From: Mesorhizobium loti
Lineage (GTDB): Bacteria; Pseudomonadota; Alphaproteobacteria; Rhizobiales; Rhizobiaceae
Length of the DNA stretch: 64,000 nt
Assembly (NCBI RefSeq): GCF_013170705.1
Contig: NZ_CP033334.1
Location: 2,643,501-2,707,500, forward strand
Reading direction: 5' to 3'
The notes below the pieces were generated by a model that was not told where the DNA came from, searched no databases, and saw only the letters and a list, made by a program, of their open reading frames with translations. Below, one piece after another: positions 42,060-51,368 of the stretch (position 1 is the stretch's first letter; every line of letters starts with the position of its first letter). Made by a program: the position numbers and the translations under genes.

Positions 42060-44108
42060 TCACAGGGGATGGCTGATGCGGGCGGCGTCCAGCATGGCGG
42101 CGTGCAGGTCGCGGCAGGCCCAGGCATCGCCGACCTTGTATAGGGAGAATTGCCCGTCGGGGTTGGTAAGGATGGTCTGCGGGCGGGCATCGGCAAGCGC
42201 GCGCAGGTCCACCTCGCCCAGATTGCGCGAAAGCGGCTTCAGGGTGGTGTAGACATCGTCATTGGGCAAGGTACCGTTGTCGCCGATCACGTGGTCCAGC
42301 TCCAGTTCGCGTGTCTTGTCGCTGTAGGTGTTCTGGGTGACGGCGATGACTTTGTTGCCCTGCCTGCGCAAGGAGAGAAGCCGGGTGTCGGTCTCGATAC
42401 GGACGTCGCGCTTGTAGAGTTCGGACATATGGGCACCGAGGTTAGTGCCGCCGATCTCGCGGCCGAATTCGCGGTCGGGGGTGATGATGCGGACGCGTGC
42501 GCCCTGCGCGGCGGCGAACTCCGCGCAGGAGGCTGCCGAAGCGGTTCCGTTTTCGTCGACCAGCAGCACATCGCCGCCAACGGCCTTCTGGCCGGATAGG
42601 ACGTCCCACACCGAGGCGGCGAGTTCCGATCCGACAAAGCGGCCGACATTGGGCAGGCCGCCCGTAGCGATGATCACGGCGTCTGGTTTTTCGCCGAGCA
42701 CCTCGTCGGCCTCCGCATAGGTGTTGAGCCTGACATCGACCTTCAGGACATCCATCTGCCGTGCCAGCCATGTCGTGACGCCGGCGAGGTCGCGGCGCCA
42801 GGTCGCGCGGGCGGCCAGCAGAAGCTGTCCGCCGAGTTCGCCAGCGGCCTCCATGAGCACGACCTCGTGGCCACGCCGCGCATTGACGCGCGCCGCCTCC
42901 ATGCCGGCGGGGCCCCCGCCGACGACCATCACCTTCTTGCGGGTTTCGGCGGGGCGAACGATCTGCGGGATCGTGGCCTCGCGCGAGGTCGCGACATTGT
43001 GCGCACACAGCGCGTCGATGCCGCGGATGGCGCGGTCCACGCAGTAGCCGACGCCGACACAAGGACGGATGTTTTCTTCATCACCCGCCTTCAGTTTGTT
43101 GATGTGGTAGGGGTCGGCTATGAGCGCCCGCGTCATGCCGACCATATCCACCGAGCCGCTCTTCAGCGCATGCTCCGCGGTCGCCGCATCGGTCATGCGC
43201 GCGGCGTGGAAAATCTTGACCTTGTCCTTCACCTCGTCGCGAATGGCCTTGGCCAGGGGCAGGTAGGCGGCGGAGGGCACCCACATGGTCGGCCAGATCC
43301 TGGCTTCCGACTGATAGTCCACCGCCTGGGCCGCCACGACGCTGATGAAGTCGATCAGGCCGCTGCCCGCGTAGGTCTTGGCGATCTCGATGCAGTCATC
43401 TTGCGAGAGGCCGCCCTTCAACATCTCGTCTCCCGGCATCCTGATGCCGATGACGTAGTCGTCGCCGAGTCTGCGGCGCACCGCCTCGAGAATCTCCAGT
43501 CCAAAGCGCATACGGTTGGCCAACGTGCCGCCGTATCCGTCGGTCCGGTTGTTCATGGCTGGCGACCAAAACTGCTCGATCAGCGTACCGGCCTGACAGG
43601 ATATCTCGACACCGTCGACGTCCCCATCACGAACGCGCGCGGCGGCCGCTGCGTAGTTGTCGATGGTCCTGCGGATGTCGTGGTCTTCCATGGTCGCGGG
43701 AAAGGTGCCGTGGATGATCTCGCGCAGTGGCGAGGCCGAGAAGGTTGGCAACCAGTTGGTCAGGTCCCAGCGCTCGCGCCGCCCACCATGCGTCAACTGC
43801 ACGGTGCACAGGGCGCCATGTTCATGGATGGCCGCCGCCATCTTCCTGAACTGAGGGATGACCTTGTCGACGGAGCCGTTGATCTGGCCATAGTAGAATG
43901 AGTTTTCGGCCGAGACCGCCGTGGCTCCGCCAAACTGGGTCAGTCCGACCCCGCCCTTGGCCTTCTCGGCCTGATAGGCGATGTAACGGTCGGTGATGTC
44001 GCCGGCCAGCACGTAGCCCGGTTCATGGCTGGTGGAGAGAAATCGGTTGCGGATTGTCAGGTTGCGAATCCGCAACGGCTGGAAAAGAACATCGTAGTTT
44101 GCCATCAC
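42060..44108 (-). CDS. Old Yellow Enzyme/trimethylamine dehydrogenase-type flavoprotein (N-methylproline demethylase-like)
   Basis: A 682-residue protein. The N-terminal FMN TIM barrel (about 1-340) has STSHEPGY near residue 27 and TVQLTHGGRR near 105. An iron-sulfur segment follows, then FAD and NAD(P) domains with VVGGGPAGMEAA near residue 393. The cluster segment has Cys350, Cys356 and Cys368, but the expected Cys at 353 is Val. Relatives include TMADH, 2,4-dienoyl-CoA reductase and N-methylproline demethylase; the last is the closest by feel, inferred not searched. It starts at 44108 or 44105 and lies 31 bp after the DAO gene. Confidence 0.82.
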   Translation of the reverse strand: MMANYDVLFQPLRIRNLTIRNRFLSTSHEPGYVLAGDITDRYIAYQAEKAKGGVGLTQFGGATAVSAENSFYYGQINGSVDKVIPQFRKMAAAIHEHGALCTVQLTHGGRRERWDLTNWLPTFSASPLREIIHGTFPATMEDHDIRRTIDNYAAAAARVRDGDVDGVEISCQAGTLIEQFWSPAMNNRTDGYGGTLANRMRFGLEILEAVRRRLGDDYVIGIRMPGDEMLKGGLSQDDCIEIAKTYAGSGLIDFISVVAAQAVDYQSEARIWPTMWVPSAAYLPLAKAIRDEVKDKVKIFHAARMTDAATAEHALKSGSVDMVGMTRALIADPYHINKLKAGDEENIRPCVGVGYCVDRAIRGIDALCAHNVATSREATIPQIVRPAETRKKVMVVGGGPAGMEAARVNARRGHEVVLMEAAGELGGQLLLAARATWRRDLAGVTTWLARQMDVLKVDVRLNTYAEADEVLGEKPDAVIIATGGLPNVGRFVGSELAASVWDVLSGQKAVGGDVLLVDENGTASAASCAEFAAAQGARVRIITPDREFGREIGGTNLGAHMSELYKRDVRIETDTRLLSLRRQGNKVIAVTQNTYSDKTRELELDHVIGDNGTLPNDDVYTTLKPLSRNLGEVDLRALADARPQTILTNPDGQFSLYKVGDAWACRDLHAAMLDAARISHPL

Positions 44109-44139
44109 ACGCTCCGGATCGAGAATATGAAGGACCAGT

Positions 44140-45462
44140 TCAGCTCAGTCCGAGCCGGTCCTTCGCCTGATAGTAAGGGAAGACCAGCCGCGCGGCGCGC
44201 GCCTTGATCCGCCAGAAGGGAACATCCCGGCGCGTTTCGGCTACCTCGACCGGGACGTCGTCGAGCGCCAGCTTGCCGGCCGCGAATTCACCCACGACCC
44301 GGCCCAGATTCTGCGCCAGGTTTACACCTCGCGTCGAGAAGCCGACGACGGAGAACACCTCGCGGCCGAGGCGCTGCATGCGCGGCAGGTAGCTGTCGGT
44401 GACCGCGCAATATCCTTCCCAATAGTCGTCGAATTCGACATCGGCGGCCGTGAGTTGGGGAAAGAGCAGCCGCATTCTCTTTCGGGCGTGGGCAATGCCG
44501 TAGGCGCGCTTGTTGCCGAAGGCAAAGACAGCGCCACCCGAGATCAGCCTCCCGTCGTCGTCGAGGCGGCCGAAGCCGCCCGATTTGCGCAGGTCCGTGA
44601 AGCAAAGGCCGCTGTGCAATATCTCCTTGCGCAGTTTCTGGCTAAGCGGCTTGGTCGCGGCGTGATAGAGATAGACCGGCACCACCGAACGCTGCACCTC
44701 GGGCAGGAAGTCACCCGTATAGGCGTTGGTCGCGACGATCACGCGGCGCGCGCGCACGCGGTTTGGCCCGCAGCGCACCACAGCGCCCTGGGGCGTATCG
44801 TCGATGCCATCGACCGGGCTGCGTTCGAAAATCCTGACGCCCTGCTGGCTTGCGGCGCGGCCCAGGCCTATCGCCAGCCCGTAGGGGTTGACCGTGCCGC
44901 CGCTCGGATTCGACCAGCCGCCCAGATAGCCGGAGGCTCCCACGAGGTCCGCGACGTCGGCCGCCGAAAGCCAGGAGATATCCGCGCCCCATGCCTTCCA
45001 TTCGTCGAAGACCCGGCGGACCTTTCCAAGCGACGCCTCGGAATGGGCCGGCTGCACCCAGCCGTTCTGAACCGCCGAGCAGTTGATCTGGTAGGCCTCG
45101 ATCTGGCGGAAAACGGCATCGGCGCCGTCAAGGACAAGGGCGGAAAGGCGCTCGCCTTTCTTTCGGCCGATCATCGCCTGGACCGCCGATGGCGTTATGG
45201 CGCCGGGGAATTGGGGGACATTGTACCCGCCATTGCGGCCCGATGCGCCGTTGCCGACGATGCCGGCCTCGACCAGCGCGACGCTCAGCCCCGCCTTCGC
45301 GGCATGGATGGCGATGTTGAGGCCGCAATATCCCGCGCCGACAACGACCAGGTCGGCTTCCTCGGTGCCGGAAAGAGCGGGATAGCGATGCACGTGCTCC
45401 TTCAGGGTGCGTTTCCACACCACGCCTTGCAGTTCGCTGTCGATCGGACTTGCCAGGGACAT
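44140..45462 (-). CDS. FAD-dependent DAO-family oxidoreductase
   Basis: A 440-residue flavoprotein from ATG 45462 (an earlier in-frame start at 45477 exists). The Rossmann motif VVVGAGYCGLNIA is near residue 42 and GNGASGRNGGYN near 75. It resembles PuuB/sarcosine-oxidase-like amine oxidases, and the puuB-like protein at 15706 is a distant relative. It would oxidise a C-N bond to an imine or aldehyde. Second gene of a four-gene minus-strand operon. Confidence 0.82.
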   Translation of the reverse strand: MSLASPIDSELQGVVWKRTLKEHVHRYPALSGTEEADLVVVGAGYCGLNIAIHAAKAGLSVALVEAGIVGNGASGRNGGYNVPQFPGAITPSAVQAMIGRKKGERLSALVLDGADAVFRQIEAYQINCSAVQNGWVQPAHSEASLGKVRRVFDEWKAWGADISWLSAADVADLVGASGYLGGWSNPSGGTVNPYGLAIGLGRAASQQGVRIFERSPVDGIDDTPQGAVVRCGPNRVRARRVIVATNAYTGDFLPEVQRSVVPVYLYHAATKPLSQKLRKEILHSGLCFTDLRKSGGFGRLDDDGRLISGGAVFAFGNKRAYGIAHARKRMRLLFPQLTAADVEFDDYWEGYCAVTDSYLPRMQRLGREVFSVVGFSTRGVNLAQNLGRVVGEFAAGKLALDDVPVEVAETRRDVPFWRIKARAARLVFPYYQAKDRLGLS

Positions 45463-45504
45463 TGCACGCACGCTCACGTTTCGAATTGCGCGATCTGGAT
45501 AAGA

Positions 45505-46293
45505 TTATGCGAGTGCCAGGCTTTGACGGGCCCGGTCGAGCGCATCCCTGGCGGGAGGCTTGAGCTGGAGGCGCCTACTCTTGACCAGGCCGGTCTGCAG
45601 CGCGATGTCGGTCATCGTCTCAAGATACTTCAGCGCCACGGTGCTGGAATCGACGACAGGGACGCCGGTCCCAGGAATTTCCGTGTAGCCGGCGGCGCGC
45701 AGCAGCGGGCCATAATAGGCGCAGCCGATGAGGATGACGTCGGCGCCGTCACGAATGCATTCCTGCGCCACCTGCTCGACGCGCGGGATGAATTCCTTGT
45801 AGGGGTCGTTGACCGCTCCCGCCAGCAGATCGCCGTCGGATTCGGGGGCTATGCTGCGCACCGGCCGGGTGATCGCACGATCGCTGAGGCCATAGGCCAG
45901 CAGGTCATTCTCGATCGACACGGAGGTCTTCTGGGAGACGGTCACCACCGCGAAGCGCCTGCCCAGGGAAAGTGCGGCGAGCATGGACTGCTCGCTGACG
46001 GAGGCAACGGGGACATCGAGCACTTCGCGCGCTTCCCACAGAGGGTCGTTCCAGCAGCCCAGGAAGACGCCGTCGAAACCGTCCTGTTCGGCCTGCATGG
46101 CCGCCTCGACGATGTGGACAGAGTTGATGTGCTCGGCATAGAGGGAGCGGACGAAATTGCCGCTCCTGGGCAGAAAGCGGAACTCCAGTTCCGTCTCCTT
46201 GTTAAGCACGGGCCGGACCACCTCGTCGAGCTTCGCCCATAGCGGTTCGAGGGCGTCATTACGGGTGGTTGGATGAATCCAGCAAATTCTCAC
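45505..46293 (-). CDS. Asp/Glu/hydantoin racemase family protein
   Basis: A 262-residue protein starting at GTG 46293 (MRICWIHPTTRN). The frame extends to 46389, but the family begins like this and the operator lies upstream of this start. The two catalytic Cys of the family are visible in LGCWNDP (about residue 83) and LIGCAYYGP (about 192). Such enzymes racemise amino acids or hydantoins, or act as maleate isomerase or decarboxylase. It is the first gene of the operon with the DAO and OYE enzymes. Confidence 0.8.
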   Translation of the reverse strand: MRICWIHPTTRNDALEPLWAKLDEVVRPVLNKETELEFRFLPRSGNFVRSLYAEHINSVHIVEAAMQAEQDGFDGVFLGCWNDPLWEAREVLDVPVASVSEQSMLAALSLGRRFAVVTVSQKTSVSIENDLLAYGLSDRAITRPVRSIAPESDGDLLAGAVNDPYKEFIPRVEQVAQECIRDGADVILIGCAYYGPLLRAAGYTEIPGTGVPVVDSSTVALKYLETMTDIALQTGLVKSRRLQLKPPARDALDRARQSLALA

Positions 46294-46330
46294 GTCACGG
46301 CTCCGCTGCTCCCGGGTTGCCGCTAAGTGT

Positions 46331-46347
46331 AATATGTTATAAAACTT
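46331..46347. promoter_or_regulatory. Candidate GntR operator between racemase and regulator genes
   Basis: AATATGTTATAAAACTT is a near copy of the left half ATTTGTTATA with a weaker right half. It sits in the divergent region of the racemase operon and the GntR gene, 39 bp from the racemase start, so both may be controlled. Confidence 0.5.
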
Positions 46348-46473
46348 TTGCAACTCCGCCGACGAATCCGGGAACAAATTTCTGGACAAGTGGCGGAAAG
46401 AAGCGAATTTTCTTTATCAATAGGTCGGGCGCGATATATGTCATGACCGGGAATGACGCCAAGGGACGGTCCA

Positions 46474-47154
46474 ATGGTCGAAGCGCTTGCCAATTTTTCT
46501 CCCTTTCCACGTACCGAGACGCTCGGCGTTCGGGTCCGCGAGCAATTGCGGCACGCCATAATGGCGGGTCTCTTCCAGCCAGGCGAAAAGCTGACGATGC
46601 GGGCAGTTGCCGCCTCGCTTGGCGTGAGCCTGACACCGGCCCGCGAAGCGCTGTTCAATCTGGCGGCCGAGGGCGTGCTCGAACTGGGCGACAACGGCTC
46701 GATTTATATCCCGCAGTTGGATACGGAGAAGATCCGCGAGCTGACCAAGGTGCGCATATCGCTGGAGAGTCTGGCGGCGCGCGAGGCGATGCCCAACCTG
46801 ACCTCGAAAGACATCATCGCCATCGGTGCGCTGAATGACCAACTTATTGAAGCAAATCAACAAAAGAACTACCAGCTGCTGACGGAGCTGAACTGGAGCT
46901 TCCATTTCAGCATCTATGAAGCGGCCCGTATGCCGTTCCTGGTCAAGATGATCGAAAGCTGCTGGCTGAGGACCGGCTCCTACCTCAAGATCATCTATCC
47001 GGACTTCGCCAAGACGGACAATGGCGTGCTCAATCACATCGCCATCATCCGTGCCATCAGGGAAGCGGATCCCGAAGCCGTGGCGAAGGCGATCGCTCAC
47101 GACATTGAATTTTCTTCCCAGGCGTTTTTTGAGGCTGTGAGCGAAGGGCGGTAG
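46474..47154 (+). CDS. GntR/FCD family transcriptional regulator
   Basis: A 226-residue protein from ATG 46474 (AAGGGA upstream; ATG 46453 is an alternative). The N-terminal winged helix has LGVSLTPAREAL near residue 52. The C-terminal FCD domain has the metal-binding His residues in NWSFHFSIYEAA, VLNHIAI and AIAHDIEF. FCD regulators bind carboxylic acids or amino acids and usually repress a neighbouring catabolic operon. An ATTTGTTATAACAAAT palindrome at 50343, and partial copies at five other sites in the island, are likely its targets. Confidence 0.9.
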   Translation: MVEALANFSPFPRTETLGVRVREQLRHAIMAGLFQPGEKLTMRAVAASLGVSLTPAREALFNLAAEGVLELGDNGSIYIPQLDTEKIRELTKVRISLESLAAREAMPNLTSKDIIAIGALNDQLIEANQQKNYQLLTELNWSFHFSIYEAARMPFLVKMIESCWLRTGSYLKIIYPDFAKTDNGVLNHIAIIRAIREADPEAVAKAIAHDIEFSSQAFFEAVSEGR

Positions 47155-47294
47155 CTCCGACGCGCTGCGTTTTTCATCATTCCCGTCGCCGCCAACGCCT
47201 CCCCTTGCGGTGCTGGGGACGGCCTCGGCTAGGCGTGCTCGTCCACGGTGCCGTCAGGGACGCTCCTGCCGCGGAAAATTTGCACTTGACGTTT

Positions 47295-47310
47295 ATGTGA
47301 TATAACAAAT
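47295..47310. promoter_or_regulatory. Candidate GntR operator and promoter upstream of SDR/DadA/OCD operon
   Basis: ATGTGATATAACAAAT carries the intact right half ATAACAAAT. TTGACG at 47286-47291 and TAACAT at 47310-47315 give a -35/-10 pair with 18-bp spacing, so the operator lies across the spacer, a repressing position. It is 45 bp before the SDR start. Confidence 0.6.
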
Positions 47311-47354
47311 AACATTGCTTTCACACCAAAGGCATGTAAGGAAGGGATCGCGGA

Positions 47355-48107
47355 ATGCTCGAGAAGGGGATGCGGGCGCTCGTTACGGGCGGCAGCGGCG
47401 GTATTGGCGCGGCTCTGGTGAAGATGTTGGGCAGCCATGGCGTCGAAACGGTCGCTTTGTCGAACAACCAGGAGAAACTAGACGCCCTCAAGGGCATAGA
47501 TAATGTCAAAACCGTCTTCATGGATGTCACCGACGCGGCCGCGCTCAAGGAGGCCTTCTCGGGACAGCATATCGACATCCTGGTCAACGCCGCCGGTGTT
47601 CTCGGGGTCACCGGAACTCTCTATTCAGTGCCGACCAGTTCGGCCCAGCGCATCATCGATGTGAACGTCATCGGCGTGCACAACGCATTGTCGGCTGTGG
47701 TGCCGGGAATGGTCGAGCGCAATCGTGGGCATATCGTCAACATCGGCTCGCTGGCCGGGCCCTATCCGTCGGCGGGGCAGCCCATGTACAGCGCTTCCAA
47801 GGCGGCCATCCACAATATGAGCGCCAACCTCAGGATGGAGCTCTTTGGTACCGATGTGCGCGTAACAGAGGTTCGTCCGGGACGCGTGCGCACTGGGATG
47901 CACGCCGAGATGTTCGACGGCGATCACGCCAAGTCCGACGCGATGCTGTATGACCCTTACGAGTGCCTATGGCCTCAGGACATCGCGGACGCCATCCAAT
48001 ATGTGCTGTCGACCCCGCCGCATGTATGCGTCGCCCAGATCGAGGTGGTTCCGACCCACCAGGTTGTTGGCGGCACCAAGATGTTCCAGCGCTTACCCGC
48101 GGCCTGA
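47355..48107 (+). CDS. SDR family oxidoreductase
   Basis: A 250-residue classical SDR with TGGSGGIGAA, NAAGVLG and the catalytic YSASK in the usual order. The C-terminal PPHVCVAQIEVVPTHQVVGG is shared with the SDR at 53657, here shortened: VVPTHQVVGG. The ending resembles the YdfG/serine 3-dehydrogenase group, acting on beta-hydroxy acids such as serine or 3-hydroxyisobutyrate. It follows a putative operator and precedes the dehydrogenase gene. The substrate is unknown. Confidence 0.85.
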   Translation: MLEKGMRALVTGGSGGIGAALVKMLGSHGVETVALSNNQEKLDALKGIDNVKTVFMDVTDAAALKEAFSGQHIDILVNAAGVLGVTGTLYSVPTSSAQRIIDVNVIGVHNALSAVVPGMVERNRGHIVNIGSLAGPYPSAGQPMYSASKAAIHNMSANLRMELFGTDVRVTEVRPGRVRTGMHAEMFDGDHAKSDAMLYDPYECLWPQDIADAIQYVLSTPPHVCVAQIEVVPTHQVVGGTKMFQRLPAA

Positions 48108-48140
48108 CGCCGCCCGCTTCACCGATGGACGCCAGGGACC

Positions 48141-49394
48141 ATGCCAATGTCTGCACCAGGTGACACGCATATTGCCGTCGTGGGCGCTGGAATCGTCGGG
48201 ATCTCCTCGGCGCTCTATCTTCAGAAGGCAGGGTTTAGGGTCACTCTGCTCGATCGCAACGAGCCTGGCACCGGCGCGTCCTTCGGCAATGCGGGCGCAA
48301 TCGCCCCGCATGCCTTCGTCCCGGTCAACAGTCCATCCATACCGCGACGCCTGTTGAAGCTTATGTTCTCCGGCGGCAGTCCGCTCAGCATCAACTGGGC
48401 CTATGCGCCGCGGATGATGCCTTGGCTGATATCCTTTCTGCGCCACTGCTCGCATGACGAAGTGACCAGGATTTCGCACGCCCTGCATTCGCTGTTGTCG
48501 CGCAATCTCGAATTCGCCTTGCCGCTTTTCAGGGAAAGCGGCGCGGACAGCCTCATCCGGGGCGGTGGCTACCTGCATCTCTATGAAAACGAGGCCGACT
48601 GCCGCGATCTTTCCACTGAAATCCAGATGTACAGGGACCTTGCCGGCGACATGGAGGAGATCGATGCCGCCGAGGTCGGCCGGCTCGAACCGAACCTGGC
48701 GCCCGTCTTCGTCAAGGGGCTCTATTTCAAGTCTGCCCTGCACTATCTCAGCCCGGTCGACGTCTGCGCAACGCTGGCCAGGCATTTCTGTGCCGAGGGC
48801 GGCACTTTCCTGCGTGAGGACATTGCGTCGATCGACAAGAATACGGCCGGCAAGCTGGTTCTGAAGGGCGTACGGGCGCATGTCGTCGACCAGGCGGTGC
48901 TTTCCGCCGGTGCGCACTCCAGGCGGCTGTTTGGCACAACGATTGCGCCTGTTCCGCTCGAGACGGAGCGTGGCTACCACGTCGTCTTCGGCGGCCATGG
49001 CGGTATCATCAGCCGCACCTGTTCCAGCGCCACGGCCGGCTTTGCCATGACGCCGATGAATGAGGGGCTCCGCTGCGCAGGCATGGTCGAACTGGCTGGA
49101 CTGGACAAAGGTCCCAATCCGGCTTGCCACGCCTATCTGGAACGCACGGCCCGGCGTTTCCTGCCCGACCTGCGAGAAAGTCCGTCGTCGACCTGGATGG
49201 GTTTCAGGCCCTCAATGCCGGATGCGCTGCCGGTGATTGGTCGATCGCCGCGAACCCCGGAGATAATCCTCGCTTTCGGCCATCAGCACGTAGGCATGTC
49301 CAGCGGCTGCGTGACCGGCCGCATAGTCGCGGCGCTGGCCGCCGACGAAACGCCACCCGTGGACCTCACTCCATTCCGGCCCGAGCGTTTCTGA
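48141..49394 (+). CDS. D-amino acid dehydrogenase-like FAD protein
   Basis: A 417-residue DAO-family protein with IAVVGAGIVGISSA near residue 12, ASFGNAGAIAP near 48, and a C-terminal GHQHVGMSSG. These fit DadA, which oxidises D-amino acids to 2-oxoacids with electrons going to the respiratory chain. A racemase in the neighbouring operon could supply a D-substrate. Alternatives are an N-methyl amino acid or cyclic amino acid dehydrogenase. Confidence 0.85.
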   Translation: MPMSAPGDTHIAVVGAGIVGISSALYLQKAGFRVTLLDRNEPGTGASFGNAGAIAPHAFVPVNSPSIPRRLLKLMFSGGSPLSINWAYAPRMMPWLISFLRHCSHDEVTRISHALHSLLSRNLEFALPLFRESGADSLIRGGGYLHLYENEADCRDLSTEIQMYRDLAGDMEEIDAAEVGRLEPNLAPVFVKGLYFKSALHYLSPVDVCATLARHFCAEGGTFLREDIASIDKNTAGKLVLKGVRAHVVDQAVLSAGAHSRRLFGTTIAPVPLETERGYHVVFGGHGGIISRTCSSATAGFAMTPMNEGLRCAGMVELAGLDKGPNPACHAYLERTARRFLPDLRESPSSTWMGFRPSMPDALPVIGRSPRTPEIILAFGHQHVGMSSGCVTGRIVAALAADETPPVDLTPFRPERF

Positions 49395-49407
49395 GGAGTT
49401 GCCTGCC

Positions 49408-50307
49408 ATGCTGCCATACTATGACAGGGACAAGATCGCCGCCGTGCTGGACACCGATGCGCTGATCGACGCCATGGAACAAGCACTGGTCGCTTTCTCG
49501 ACCGGCAAGGTGATCCAGCCGGTGCGCATGCGGGTCATCGACGAGGAGGCGGGAGGCGACCTCTGCCTGATGCCGGCCGTGACCGATATCCTGGCGGTCA
49601 AGCTTGTCGGCAACTATCCTCGCAATCATGAGCGGGGGATCGACAGTCACAACGCCGTTGTCATAGTCTTCGATCGGTGGACGGGCTTGCCGCGCGCCGT
49701 GCTGGACGGCACCTATATCACCCAGATGCGCACGTCCGCGGTGTCGGCCATGGCGGCGCGCCGGTTGGCGTCGCCGGACGCCAAGGTCCTGGCGATCCTG
49801 GGTAGCGGAGCTCAGGCGCACGGCCATTTCGAGACCATGCGGCGGGTGCGTGCCTTCGAGGAAATCCGTGTCTGGAGCCGCAATGCCGACCATGCCCGCG
49901 CTTTTGCCGAGAAGACCGGCGCCCGGCTTTGCGACAGCAGCGAGGCGGCCGTGCGCGGTGCCGACGTGATCGCCACGACCACCTCGGCGCGTGAGCCGAT
50001 CGTCAAAGGCGAGTGGCTCAAGCCCGGCGCTCATGTGAGCGCGGTCGGCTGGAACGGGCTCGATGGGCGCGAACTGGACGATACGGTGATGAAATCCCTC
50101 ATTGTGGTCGAGTCCAGGGACGCCGCCAATCAGGAGTCCGGAAACATCCTCATGTCGGGCGCGCGCATCCATGCCGAACTCGGCGAAGTCCTCGCGGGCC
50201 GGGCCGTCGCCGATCCATCGAGCACCACGGTTTTCATTTCGGTTGGCATCGCCACCGAGGATGCCTACGCGGCCGATCTTGTATTGCGGGCTCTGGAGAG
50301 GAGCTGA
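49408..50307 (+). CDS. Ornithine cyclodeaminase/mu-crystallin family protein
   Basis: A 299-residue protein from ATG 49408 (GAGGAG upstream; ATG 49399 is possible). Family marks are KLVGNYP near residue 70, TSAVSAMAARRLA near 110, and the Rossmann LGSGAQAHGHFE near 130. Members deaminate ornithine to proline or reduce cyclic ketimines such as pyrroline-2-carboxylate with NAD(P)H. With DadA just upstream, reduction of a dehydrogenated cyclic imino acid is the likely role. Third gene of the SDR-DadA-OCD operon. Confidence 0.83.
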   Translation: MLPYYDRDKIAAVLDTDALIDAMEQALVAFSTGKVIQPVRMRVIDEEAGGDLCLMPAVTDILAVKLVGNYPRNHERGIDSHNAVVIVFDRWTGLPRAVLDGTYITQMRTSAVSAMAARRLASPDAKVLAILGSGAQAHGHFETMRRVRAFEEIRVWSRNADHARAFAEKTGARLCDSSEAAVRGADVIATTTSAREPIVKGEWLKPGAHVSAVGWNGLDGRELDDTVMKSLIVVESRDAANQESGNILMSGARIHAELGEVLAGRAVADPSSTTVFISVGIATEDAYAADLVLRALERS

Positions 50308-50342
50308 TGAGGCTTGCATGGGCGGGCGGACTTTGATAATTA

Positions 50343-50358
50343 ATTTGTTATAACAAAT
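50343..50358. promoter_or_regulatory. Perfect 16-bp palindromic operator upstream of the E1 alpha gene
   Basis: ATTTGTTATAACAAAT is a perfect palindrome 38 bp before the E1 alpha start, the reference copy of the six-site set. GntR-family operators commonly have this size and symmetry. Confidence 0.8.
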
Positions 50359-50395
50359 ATCGTACTGTCACTGTTGTCGCCCGAAGGTAAGCCGC

Positions 50396-51367
50396 ATGAA
50401 GAACTCCCCATCGATTCCCGAAAGGCTCGAGATGCATCGCCGGATGATTCTCGTGCGGCGGCTGGAGGAGCGCCTCGGCGATCTTCACAAGGCTGGCAAG
50501 ACGCGTGGCCCCATCCATCGCTGCGATGGACAGGAGGCAGTCGGAATTGGAGCGACCGCGATGTTGTTCTCTTCGGACTACGTGACCAGCACTCATCGCG
50601 GCCATGCCCACTATGTAGGCAAGGGCCTCGACGTGCACGGTATCGCGGCCGAGATCCTTGGCCGCGAAACCGGTTATTGCGGAGGGCGCGCCGGCCACAT
50701 GCTGATCGGCGACAAGGCGAACGGCATGATCGGCGGCAATGCGATCGTCGGCGCCAGCATACCTGCGGCAACGGGAATGGCCCTGTCGATCCAGATACGC
50801 GGCGGCTCCGATGTGGCCATGTGCTTCTTCGGCGATGGCGCGGCGCAGACAGGGATCTGCCACGAGTCCATGAACATGGCTGGGCTCTGGAGGCTGCCTG
50901 TCGTCTTCGTGCTCGAACACAATCAATACGGTCTGACTGTGCATCATTCGGTGCAGTCTCCGGTCGAGGATCTCAGCATTCGCGGCGCCGGCTACGGCAT
51001 TCCGTCCGAGATCATCGACGGCAATGATGTGGTCGCGGTCTACCGCGCGGTCGCCACGGCGGTCGAGCGAGCGCGTCGAGGCGAAGGTCCGTCGCTGATC
51101 GAGGCCAAGACTTACCGGATGCAGGGCTTCTCGACGTCCGACATGGGCGGATATCAGGGCGAGGAAGAGCTTGCCACCTGGGCTGAGCGGGATCCGATAG
51201 CGATCAGCTTTCAGTCGCTTGTCGATGCCGTCGGGGCCGAACGCCTCCAGGAGATCGAACGCGAAGCATCCGCTGAGGTCGAGGCGGCGATCGATGCCGC
51301 GCTGGCTGCACCATTCCCCGCTTTCGCGGTCTACGAAAAAACCGCCCCTTACGCAGAGGTTCTCTGA
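50396..51367 (+). CDS. Thiamine-diphosphate dehydrogenase E1 alpha (acetoin/2-oxoacid type)
   Basis: A 323-residue protein, short like AcoA. The ThDP motif GDGAAQTG near residue 145 and EHNQYGLT near 178 are present, with STHRGHAHY near 65. With E1 beta and E2 it would split acetoin or oxidatively decarboxylate a 2-oxoacid, yielding acyl-CoA. First gene of the E1-E2 operon behind a perfect operator. Confidence 0.88.
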   Translation: MKNSPSIPERLEMHRRMILVRRLEERLGDLHKAGKTRGPIHRCDGQEAVGIGATAMLFSSDYVTSTHRGHAHYVGKGLDVHGIAAEILGRETGYCGGRAGHMLIGDKANGMIGGNAIVGASIPAATGMALSIQIRGGSDVAMCFFGDGAAQTGICHESMNMAGLWRLPVVFVLEHNQYGLTVHHSVQSPVEDLSIRGAGYGIPSEIIDGNDVVAVYRAVATAVERARRGEGPSLIEAKTYRMQGFSTSDMGGYQGEEELATWAERDPIAISFQSLVDAVGAERLQEIEREASAEVEAAIDAALAAPFPAFAVYEKTAPYAEVL

Positions 51368-51368
51368 C

